64,000 nt of DNA from Lactarius indigo (lineage: Eukaryota; Basidiomycota; Agaricomycetes; Russulales; Russulaceae): the NCBI GenBank assembly GCA_025766275.1, contig JAFKAC010000006.1, forward strand, positions 806,001 to 870,000, in the 5' to 3' direction. Below are positions 26,302 through 36,185 of the stretch, piece after piece (the first letter of the stretch is position 1; every line of letters begins with the position of its first letter). Position numbers and translations under genes: made by a program. The notes under the pieces are model-generated. The model searched no databases. It was not told the origin of the DNA and saw only the letters and a list, made by a program, of their open reading frames with translations.

Positions 26302-29300
26302 TTAATTGGCAATTGCACACCGGTCGTAATTCCCACCCTGGTTCGCGCCCCACCAATACGGGAACAGGTGGGACGTACCAGCTGCGCCTTGCACCGCGAA
26401 CGACAGGATGAACACCATCACCTGAGTTCCCCCATCAAGCGCTAAACCACGTCTTCTCAGCATCGTCGGGCGATACGCATCAATATAGAAACGAACTCAC
26501 CTGCGCCCAGAATGTAGTTGTACTTTGTGAACCATCTAGGGTACCGCGTGCGCAGGTACCACTGGGAGAACAATGCGATCGCGTAGTATGAAGTGTACGA
26601 CGAACTTATCCCTACGCAAAGCCAGCTCATGTAGATTCTATCGCCAATTCAAATCGGGTAAGGAAGATAGTGGATCGGCACGTTCCCAGACTTACGCGAT
26701 GAGAGGAGCGTACAAGTAATCGGCACGCAACTTTGGGTAAAACTGGTGGACGAGCCAGAATGGGACGGGTGCAAAGAGGCCAACGATATATCCCCAGGCG
26801 ACCCATTGATAACGCTTTCCGTGCGCGAAGAGTTCGTGTGAAAGGCCACCCCACGCGATGGATTGTGAATTATATTGCTGTGGCTGTTGACCAGACCAGA
26901 TGTTCGTGCCCTCCACCGACAATAGAATGTCACGTTGATTGTCGATAATAGAGTTCATCATGACTGATAAAGTCAATTCTGCAATCCCACAGAATCAAAA
27001 AAAAAAAAAAAGGGGGGGGGGGCTCACTATAGTTCAGAATTGAACCAAATAATGTGCCGCTGATCTGGGCGGCGAACGTTGCACGAGGAGGGAGCTTTGT
27101 ATCTGATGTACCAAAGGATGAGACACCAAACACGAGGTAGCACTGTATACTTACACTGTGCGATCTTTAAGTCCCGGAGAAGCACCTGTGCTTGGATCAC
27201 AGAGTCTAATTTGCCTCGAATTGAGCACTGAGGGTCATACACGAACAAGTACTGGCACTCACTATAGCCGAACAGTACAAAGTACATATTTGCCATAGGC
27301 TTTCCGGGATGCAAAAATCCGCCAATCATCTGGATGAATGGTTGGATGGTGAAAGTAATGCCAGTCATAGCGAAGAACGACGCGAAGAACAAAGTACAGA
27401 TGACTGCCAATAAACACGCGATCATGAACCCCCACCTGTGGGAGAGAGGAGAGTCGGTAAGTAAAAATGACATCTTCTAGTTGATACTTACCATGGAAGA
27501 GTCGAATCGGTTTTGTAGATGATAACAATTGCGGTGATGAATGAAGACACCAAAATAGCACTATACCAACTGTTCGGAGCATCAGGATACTGACCAGATA
27601 TGAGTCCACCTGTAATCGCTCCGCATACGAGCAGCAGTCACCTTGAGCATCTCTCGGTAGTGAGGATCCAGATCACCGTCAGGAGAGACCTCTCTTGCTC
27701 CATCGGCCTTCCAGAATCGCCAGTCGAATTCCGTCCACATCCTCTTGAGTGAGTCTTTGTTCACCCAGCCCCACGCCCCGCGGAGGTCGTTGCGGTTCCA
27801 CAGTAAAAGGTGAGTAAAGGTGGCAGCGGTCCCGATGTTGGTGGTTAGCAAATAGATGATCCACGTCCCTGCATAGAAGGGGAGCCCCTGCTCCGCAAGT
27901 AAAGTTGGATCGACCTCCAAGTTATCATTGAGAACGAGAAGCTGGTCGTAGACAGTGCCGTTCTCATAGAATAATTCCTGGGAGAGCTATCAACACGCAT
28001 CAGTATTGATCCCGGTGAAACTAGGTATGACCTACGAATGGGAAGTTCCTGGATTCCCAGATATTGTTGTAGTAGACGGCCACGAAGATAACTCTGCCAG
28101 GGAAGGTCAAGCGATGGCAGCGATATAAGTAACTGGAGCCCCACATGCACAAGATATACCCGATAAAATTAGAGACCTAGGAGACGTCTGTCAGCTCCGA
28201 TGTGAGACCCAGAGTGCCATAATACCTGGGCTTTCAGAGGGATCGTGAACGGATTCATTCCTGCAGAGATATATTGCCAATCGAAGCAAATGGAAAGGAG
28301 GCCTAATCCTTCATTGCCGTTGGATCCGCCAAATATACGCGTGAAATTTGTGGATCTCGGATTTCCGAGACAAAACACAGAGAAGCCGGTAAGTAGAGGG
28401 AACATCCATTCGGGGAATATCTCCCATATGAAAATTCTAAATCCAGATTAGGCCAGCTCAAATGAACCCTTTCGAAAGAACTTACGCAGAGAACGCAACA
28501 TAGAACAGTTTCAGTCGCTTTTTGTTCCCTTCCGGGCATCTCGTACTCCCTTCCTGATAGAAGGCGTCAAGCATGGAGACCACGGGGAACACACCGGGGT
28601 ATAGCATCTTTGAAGGGTACAAGAGGATCGCTTGGTGAAGCTAGTAGTTAGGTTGAGTTCTCCACCGGATGGAATTAATACACGCACGCCTCATTAAGCC
28701 CCCGATACCGTAGCCGAGGAGCTGGCTCGAGAAGAGGAGGAAGACGGACGCAGCTCCATTTGGCGTGATGTTATAGAACAACCGTTGTACCGCAAGAACC
28801 TCTGTTCCCAGAGCTGAATTCGTGGCAGCGCTTGCCATTATAACTATAAATGCATTCTCTTTCTTGTTGAAAGGACCCTTTTAACAACGCATAAAATAAA
28901 TACGACAAGGGAGAGCAGCGGTCACATACTGGGTTCAAGTAGCGGAACCATCCTCGGCGCGGAATGAAAGCTTCCATTGCAATTCCAAGTACGTAGCTGA
29001 CTATCGTGAGGAACATGGTGGAGACTAAGACAGTTTGCTGCAGACAACCTTAGTTTGAGTTCGACGAGGAGAATGAGAGCTTTACTTACAGGTTTGAAGT
29101 AGTAAATTTCGGCTATATGTTGCAGCTCATGAGCTGGTGCGGCCCCCTGTTACAGATGTGACACTCACCGAGGATGCCACCAAATGCCGAGAGCCCAATT
29201 CCAATGAAGAACGAACGAAACGTCCATGGGTTCAATGAGGGGTCATCATGAACCGAAATGACATGGGTAACAATGTCTCGTTCGTTTTGTAGGGCGGTAA

Positions 29301-29424
29301 CGATAGTTTCAGTTGTTGCTTCCGCATCGACCTTCGAGTAGTATGTGACCTTCTCTGAGGTCTCGAAGCCTGCCTGCTTCTCGTTAGAGAACGATGGCTC
29401 AGGTGCCAAGGGGGGCTTTGACAT
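26302..29424 (-). CDS. OPT oligopeptide transporter, copy B
   Basis: Paralogue of copy A, apparently intact in the exons I joined. The start is MSKPPLAPEPSFSNEKQAGF. Core blocks are HVISVHDDPSLNPWTFRSFF, IVSYVLGIAMEAFIPRRGWFRYLNP, ENAFIVIMASAATNSALGTEVLAVQRLFYNITP, SKMLYPGVFPVVSMLDAFYQ, GFSVFCLGNPRSTNFTRIFGG, AGTWIIYLLTTNIGTAATFTHLLLWNRNDLRG, MWTEFDWRFWKADGAREVS, AVICTLFFASFFAMTGITF and FAHGKRYQWVAWGYIVGLFAPVPFW, ending CAIAN. The junction MRR/LHQAILLYPSK uses a CTAAC branch and TACTAG acceptor that copy A has lost. One intron (near 26997-27022) holds a poly-A then poly-G tract. Function as for copy A: peptide uptake coupled to protons. Confidence 0.87.
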
Positions 29425-30460
29425 CTTGAACACTGAGTACTGAGAGAGCGAGAACACACTAGAGAGAAGTGCGAGGCCCATAGCTAGTGAATCGATAGCT
29501 TTTGAAAGGCCTTGGGCCAACCACATGTTGATCACAAACCGAGGCCCGCGGCCCAGCAGAACCCTGTCGAAGATCGATGGTGGCACTATTTGAGAAGTCA
29601 TAGCACCGTCATAGCCTGGGAGCCCGGACCGAAGTGCAACAGGCCGCAGTACGGACACGATCGGGATTACACGATCGAGAGCACCGCAAGTTCGCATTCC
29701 ATTACTGTAGGTAAGTACCTACCAAATACCCTACACAGGGAACTTGTATGCGCATCAGTCGGTTTCATTCCTGACTGCGGTGGGTTCACGTTCATAGTAT
29801 TTACGAAACGACGAAGCTTGTACACAGCGCACGATCGTGATCGCGCTGACATAGTGCTTCCGTAGACGACTGCCCGACGCCGCAAATGCCTCAGAATGAA
29901 AAGGGCGTACCCTCGGACGGTGGGACCTACATAAGAAACTGATAACAGATTGACGTACTAGATCGGCTTGAAGTACTGGCCGCGTGTGACCGTTGTAGCT
30001 TCTTGTAGTCTCTGCTTAGAATAATGAATGACAAGGAGTGTCCGATTAACCACTTAGTCCCAGTCCACGCAAATCGCGCGGTACCAGCGCTATCAGGGTC
30101 AATGTAAGGTAAGAATGGATTAGTCGTGGTGAACACGGCTCACTTGTGGGTTATAGAAAGCGTTCCAGAGGATAACTTGAACCCAACGTGATCACAGCTT
30201 TCCCTTGTTGGTTCAGAACGTAAATAGGTTGTTCATCACTTTCGCATCAACAAGCAGGACACGGTTACTCGCAGAACGGTAGCATATTGGTTATTGAGAG
30301 AGAATCAGGCAAGCGCAGTGAAATCAGGTAGTGCCAGGTAAGTTGGGCGAATAATTCAATGAACATGAGCATAAAACGAGAAGGAGATCATGACGTTTGA
30401 CGTTTGCGATGCTGACGTGATGAAATGCACCGGCACCAAGGCTAACGCCGCGGTCGATCG
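29425..30460. other. OPT copy B upstream flank
   Basis: The region upstream of copy B, homologous in patches to the sequence upstream of copy A as far as about 23115 (for example ggttcagaacg...aggt..cccat and acacggtta-ctcgcagaa-gtagcat at 30209-30290). This sets the size of the duplicated unit at about 4 kb. There is no gene of its own. Confidence 0.5.
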
Positions 30461-31329
30461 TCATTCACCCTCATAGTCCAGTACCGCAGAGTTTATCTCG
30501 TCCAGCAATTCCGTCAAATCAAAGTCCTGCAAACAGCTAAATTCCGGCCTAGCCCGGTGGGAACAGCAAACACAAAATTCCAGTCCGCTATTGGCGGCAA
30601 TGATTCCAATCTTTATTTGGTGGTTCGACGCAACAGAGAACTGAAAAATATAGAGCCTTTCACCAGCCATAATGGAACGCCACTTGGTTTTGAGCTTCCG
30701 GTATGTAGTAGACCTTATCTTCGAGTTGGCCAAGGCTAGATCCTGGATATACGATCGTCCCTGTCGGCCTAATGTCAATCAGTCGTACGAACGATGTATT
30801 TATGCCGTCTCCGTTAGTCGGAATGCCATCAAGGGCGACTCCCTTCCTTGGCCAGATCCACCAGACCCCCCTTTCACCATAGGAACGAACTCGAGCGCAA
30901 CCTTCTTTTCTAGCATTGATTGGGCGGCGCCAACGATCCGAATACGAGGTCGGCAATTTGCGGAATCCCTTGAACGTTCTCCAGACTTCTGTAGAGCGCA
31001 AGTCATGCCGCTCGCGTTTCCTTCCGGAGTCGGTTCCGAAGCTCCAACTTGATGGTATGTGTGATGTGCTCTAAACTTTCGCAGGAAGATTCCATATCGT
31101 TAACGTCCAGTTTCGCACCGATGAGATCCCTACTTGACACACGTTTCCCGAGGAGAAGTGTGTCAGATTCGGCATCTGTGCTGTTTCGTTGTGAGGCCAT
31201 ACAGTCCGATGTCTTCAAGGAAAAGTCGTGGAGTGCGGCTTCATAGGGAGCTTCATACATAGCAAAGAGGGCCCCATCGGCGACGAAGTCGAGGCAAAAG
31301 CGAGGTGTGGGGCCGTACTGATTATACAT
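30461..31329 (-). CDS. Crinkler/RHS-like protein, C-terminal fragment with frame breaks
   Basis: The minus strand carries a protein starting MYNQYGPTPRFCLDF, then ..SHTIKLELRNRLRKET, YRSLENVQGIPQIADLVFG, GAAQSMLEKKVALEFVPMVK, GQLEDKVYYIPEAQNQVAF, IMAGERLYIFQFSVASNHQIK, WNFVFAVPTG and a hydrophilic end. The VYYIPE..NQVAF and LYIFQFSVA.NH.IK blocks resemble the C-terminal (PD-(D/E)XK-like) part of the basidiomycete Crinkler/RHS family; I make this match from memory. The blocks lie in different frames. At least two changes, near 30674 (CC on the + strand as gg) and about 30580, are repaired by removing one base. The N-terminal P-loop part usual in the family is not visible upstream, so this is a truncated member or a relic. 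Confidence 0.45.
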
Positions 31330-32015
31330 CTCGTCTATACGCGGGTTGCTGGCTGTAAATCCATGAACGACAGTACTACACAGCAGAGAGTGATTAATAC
31401 TGGTGACGAGTGTTTATGGCGTCAAATGTGCACCTCGGTCACCGATGACCCAATATGACGCCGGGTACGTTTGTAATGGGGTCGCTAATAGGGACAGGGG
31501 TGTTTTCCCGGCGATAGGGGGCGCGACGTCGCGCGCGCCATGAGCACATACGGATTCTAACTTGAATACACGAGGAAGCGATAGGAGCGTAATTCCACGC
31601 GTACAACAACAGGACGATATAAGCCGAGGCAACGGAAACGCGAGAGGATCAGCTCAATCAGCGTCCATCACGTGATCCATCCAGTTACGACTTCCAAGAT
31701 GTAGACACAAACGCACGCGATGGGGCAAAAATGCAGAGAGCAAGCTCGCGACGAAAGGTACAGTGCGGAATGTTGGCGCGAGCAACGTTTTTGTTGTGAA
31801 AAATGATGCGAATCATATATTGCATAGATAGGAGGATCGCAAGTACCTTGGCAAGAACAGTCTTCGCATCGATTTTGCGTGTGCAATCTCGCGAGTCAGT
31901 CATCGTTATCTGAGCCTCAGCCCGAGATGCAAGGCATATTAGATAGTAAACGTGACATGCCAATATTGAGAGTGTTACACTGAGGTCGCTTCTCACAGAA
32001 AAACCATCTGATCTA
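31330..32015. other. intergenic, no supported gene
   Basis: About 690 bases between the Crinkler-like fragment and the end of the uS5 gene. Only short frames without recognisable protein are present. Confidence 0.4.
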
Positions 32016-32905
32016 TTAATAATGCTTCTTGCCTGCCAGCTGAAGATGCGCGCTATGCTCGTCGTATGGGAATTTAGATAGGGAGATCTCGCGCCAGAGA
32101 TCGGGTGTAAGGAAGGCGTATGTCTTTGTTATCTGTCGGATTTGTTATCGTTAGTAAAGCTTCGAGCCGATGAGTGGTCGCACATACGGCGGCGAACGTG
32201 GCTTTCAAGAAGTTACCCATGGTTGCGGTTGAACCTTTTGACTGTGTATAGCAATCGGAGACACCAGCGAGCTGAAGAAGACGCTTCGAAGCGGGGGCAG
32301 CGACGATACCAGTACCACGGGGTGCGGGAATGAGTCGGCACATAACGGAACCGACCTTTCCACTGACTTTTGAAGGTACGGTGTGTGGCGCACCGAGGTT
32401 GGCACCCCAATACCCGCGACGGACGGGGACAACGGAGAGCTTGGCAAGGATGATCGCACCACGGATTGCCGTCGCAACTTCCTTTGCACACTTGACTCCA
32501 AGACCGACATGTCCATCGGAGTCACCGATGGCAACGAAGGCCTTGAAACGCGTACGCTGACCAGCACGAGTCTGTTTCTGCACGGGCATGATCTTCATGA
32601 CTTCGTCTTTGAGGTTAGGGAGGAAAAAGTCGACAATCTGGTACTCTTTAACGGGGAGCGAGAAGAGGTAGATTTCTTCCATCGATTTGATCTTGCCATC
32701 CTTGACAAGACGACCGAGCTTGGTGACAGGGACCCTTTAAGTCGCCCCGGTCGGCTCAGAGGTAAGAATACCTGTAGTAGCCAAGCACGTACCACTCCTT
32801 CTCTTCGTCTTTGCGACCGCCCCGACGACCGCGACCACGGCCCCTGCCACGGTCACCACCACGCCCACGTCCAAAGCCTCCGCGTCCACGTCCAGAGTCA
32901 GCCAT
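32016..32905 (-). CDS. rps2: 40S ribosomal protein uS5 (Rps2)
   Basis: A cytosolic small-subunit ribosomal protein. Three exons fit: 32793-32905, 32188-32734 and 32016-32132, giving 258 residues. The N-terminus is the RGG-rich tail typical of eukaryotic uS5 ([20 protein letters not shown]...). Then come [17 protein letters not shown], the S5 core [85 protein letters not shown], and [13 protein letters not shown] before the end. No frame break. Introns are 55-58 nt. The length matches the family. It diverges from the antizyme gene with about 700 bases between start codons. Confidence 0.97.
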
Positions 32906-33599
32906 ATTCGATAAGTACTGTAAAATGAAAGTGAGTAGAGCTATTCCAGGAAAGTGGGAAATGTCATCGGGAGAACAACTAAGCGATCCACCGGTGTACG
33001 ACCGCAGCGAGGATTGGATATTTCCAGAATCTCAACACCCAGGCTGTTGGATAGTACTCACATCTCGATGTTCTAAGGAAGTAAGAAGATAGCTCGCTGG
33101 TCTCGTCCGTCCGTCGATTGAGAGGGTGTATCCGTATCTTCTGCCACTTGCTTACAAATAGCTTGACAACCGTGACAGAGGGTTCAAACACCGCCGCCTA
33201 TTTTCGAAGAGGACCCCAGGCACTCAGATGGCTTCCTCAAGAATCTTTCGTAAAAACGATGAATGAATGGTCCATATTGACAAATCGTTTAGGTTCCTTG
33301 GGATGCATCTTGTATGACGCACTCAGTGGCAGGGCCCACGGTGGACTCGGTGTGGGATCGAGGCTGAAACAGCATGTGTCGTGACTTGATCGGTGAGGGG
33401 TGTGGACCATTCGAGTATATAATGGGCCCTCCTAAGGAGGTTCCTGACCCCCGCCTTGACTCCGACCACCCTCAGCCCACCCTTGTAAGCCACTGCCCAG
33501 CTTACCTCACCCAATAACACTCACACATCTTGTCGTCTTCCCTTCCTCAGACTTGTAAAGCAACCCTCTCGTCCTACAACCCGATCAAGTTGGCACCTC
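32906..33599. other. intergenic promoter region, uS5 and antizyme
   Basis: About 700 bases between divergent start codons. It holds a TATA-like element (see separate entry) and pyrimidine-rich stretches before the antizyme ATG. No gene is seen. Confidence 0.45.
33416..33423 (+). promoter_or_regulatory. TATA-like box upstream of antizyme
   Basis: The sequence TATATAAT lies about 180 bases before the antizyme ATG, in an otherwise GC-balanced region. This would allow a 5' UTR of about 150 bases. Position and sequence fit, but nothing proves use. Confidence 0.4.
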
Positions 33600-34660
33600 A
33601 TGTCGAATTCCACTTATTTGAGTTTAAACAAACCGATATCTAATCTCTGCCCCACGTTAGTTTTGCCCTAAGCCACCTCTATGATACACTCTGACCTTTA
33701 TTTTCAGCAACGGGCGTCAGACCGTTGGAGATGGGGCTTTCTATGTTGACGTCGCACCGAGTGTGCTAGCTATTTGCCACGTCCAGGGCTCGGATAATAT
33801 GTATTATTACTCGACTACGTTCTCTGGGGGGCCTGGGGTACGTACCTCCCACTTCTACTTACGCTGATTCGTAATCATGTTTTCCAGTGGCGGTTTTGAC
33901 ACCCCCAAATCTAAATGCCCTCCTGACCGAGGGTCGTCGGGCTGCGTGACAGGCGGTCCGGCGTCGAAACACGCCACAGCATATAATCACACCATTTATC
34001 CCACTCCTCAGTCGACACCCGAAGACACCCGACATGATTCCTGTCAAGGCTTCCCTTGTCCTCCCATCCTTCCCACCACTCAACCAGATGTTACTGGCAT
34101 TTACCAGGGGTCCCATAGCACCTCAACCCATCCCCGGCGCCTCAAGGTCCAACGGCTACTCGCATGGCCTCGCCACCCCACCATTGACGCCAGATGACTC
34201 GATCGAGGATGTATCCATTCACTCAAATGACGACGCTCTCGAGCTACTCACCACATTGTTCCCGAATCACGGGATCACTGCTCTAGGAGTATGCGAGGAG
34301 TGTATCCGTTTCTTCGTTAGAGATGGGCATCTCCTTCGATGGTGTAGTGCTCGAGTTGCCCGGCAGGCCAAAGACCTTCTACGTCGATTGTAAGAGCGCT
34401 GAAGTCGTCAATTTACGCGAAGGGTAGGCGACTCATTGACCGTTGTGACCTATCTCACCTAGTGTGTTTTTAGTGTCGTCGCTCTCTTAGATCTTGCCGA
34501 CGAACACCTTCAATGCTCTGCGCTCATATTTGCTCTCGAAAAAGCCTCGCCGGCACTCAGCAGCCTGCTGCACGCCCTTATGTATGTCGGAGGTACCGTA
34601 GTCACTAAGCCCGACTTCCCTGTCGACCCCGCCTACGTCTTGGTCGGGTTGGAGATATAA
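33600..34660 (+). CDS. oaz: ornithine decarboxylase antizyme (programmed +1 frameshift)
   Basis: Antizyme binds ornithine decarboxylase, targets it to the proteasome and limits polyamine uptake. Its synthesis needs a polyamine-stimulated +1 ribosomal frameshift. ORF1 uses exons 33600-33655, 33708-33837 and then 33888 on. It reads MSNSTYLSLNK..., GAFYVDVAPSVLAICHV, YYYSTTFSGGPGWRF and stops at TGA 33897-33899. Skipping one base after TTT continues DTPKSKCPPDRGSSG. The downstream part has ATPPLTPDDS, ISFDGVVLELPGRPKTFYVD, VALLDLADEHLQCSALIFALEK, LMYVGGTVV and FPVDPAYVLVGLEI, the antizyme fold. The last intron is 34434-34473. Two further one-base insertions (CC at 34084-34085 and GG at 34286-34287) must be removed; these look like sequence errors, unlike the shift at the stop. 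Confidence 0.9.
33888..33900 (+). promoter_or_regulatory. recoding site: +1 frameshift at TTT-TGA
   Basis: The zero frame reads TGG CGG TTT TGA. The conserved downstream sequence resumes at GAC, one base later. A codon followed by UGA is the standard layout of antizyme shift sites (UCC-UGA in animals and fission yeast); here the P-site codon is UUU. The intron acceptor lies just before, so the site opens exon 3. Confidence 0.85.
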
Positions 34661-34899
34661 GTGGTATTGGGATGATGAATCGTCCCTGAAATTTTCATGG
34701 GATAAGAGGGCTGTGTCTTCTAATCGCCGACGTCATCTCGTTACTGTTCGCGTCTTTCGATGTATTTTGTACATAATATGATACGTTATTTATGACTGCT
34801 ATTAATGACCTGACGCTGAACGAATGTATTGAATGTTGAATGACGGTACAGGTCACATTACAGTAGAACGTATCAGACGACCACCGCGGTTTTAGCGCC

Positions 34900-36185
34900 A
34901 TGGGTTTCATCGGTGACCTTATCCAAGGGCTACTCAAGGTTTTCTGTGGATCCCAACAGGAGACATTGGAGCCTGTACATCCTGGTCCCGGGAAGCCCAC
35001 ATATGCTCAACAAGCGCAGCAGCCGGTTGTCCACCAGGTTCAACCGCAATACCCACCCCAGCAGCAGTGGCAACCCCCACAACAGCCGCCTACCTCGGCC
35101 CACCCCCAGCAGCAGCAACAACACCAGGCCCGACCTCACCCGCACAAACCATACCACGGCCATGGTCATGGCAGCCAGGGCCAAGGACAACAAGGAACGT
35201 CCTCGCCTACGTCTCAGAACCAATGGACATCGCCATCGTCACTCCCACAGCAGCCACCGCTTCATCATCTAGCTTCTCCAGTGCGTCCGACGGACGGACG
35301 AGTAGTAGTACGTCCATTCTTTCTCCCCTTGTGACCTACGTACTAATGACCCGACACCGAACTTCTCCAGGATCAGAATCTCGTTAACCAACAGAATGAA
35401 TATTACGTGTCTCTGCGTGCTCGCGCGAATCGAGAAGGCGATGCGATGGCGCGTGCGTTCGAAGAGAGCCACGCGGCTTACGAACGTGGAGATGGCGGCG
35501 CTGCCAAGGAGCTCTCGAATCAGGGGAAGACGCACCAGAGGGAGATGGAGCACCTCAATGCGGAAGCCAGTGCCTGGATATTCCGTGGTGAGTCCGATAC
35601 TATGCTTCTTCCTTTCATTCCTCTACTAATTCCGCTGCACAGAAAACAACCTGGTGGGTATGATTCTGATTACGGCCAGATAAGTGAGGTGACGTGGCAC
35701 GACTCGCGTTCTCAGGATAGTCGACCGGGGGAGGTCGATTTGCACGGACTTTACGTCAAGGAAGCTATCGCGTACACCGACCAGAGCATATCTGAGGCGC
35801 AAGCCAGGGGTGATAAGGAGGTTCGGCTCATCGTTGGTCTGTATCAAGGTTTTGTTCCAGGATAGCGTGACTTACCGGTCGTCCTGTCGCTTCGTAAGGC
35901 AAAGGTATTCACTCGGCGAATCACGCAGCGAAGCTGAAGCCGGCTATCGAAGAGCTCATGCTCAAGTAAGCTCCACGAGAACTGTGCTGTATTCTGACTT
36001 ATCCCCCGTTCTCTAGGCACAATCTGGCTACAGCACTGGACCCGGATAATTCGGGTGTCCTAGTTGTACAATTGGAAGGCGGCGACGCCGTAGAACGGGT
36101 AAGAGACCGCGGCGGAGTGACGCTGGGTGCAGACGATATCACGCGGAGACTCGACAACCGGGATGATGGCTGCGTTGTGATGTAG
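34900..36185 (+). CDS. DUF1771-Smr domain protein
   Basis: The protein has a short N-terminal helix (MGFIGDLIQGLLKVFCG), a long Gln/Pro/His-rich linker, a DUF1771 helical region (QNEYYVSLRARANREGDAMARAFEESHAAYERGDGGAAKELSNQGK, then HLNAEASAWIF), and an Smr domain (EVDLHGLYVKEAIAY..., RLIVGKGIHSA, LKPAIEELMLKHNL, NSGVLVVQLEG). The tail ends DDGCVVM. Introns fit in frame, for example VG|GTCTGT...CGTAAG|GKGIHS and ATGCTCAA|GTAAGC...CTCTAG. Smr domains of this arrangement act as endonucleases on RNA in ribosome quality control (yeast Cue2 relatives); that role is inferred. No CUE domain is visible. No frame break. Confidence 0.87.
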
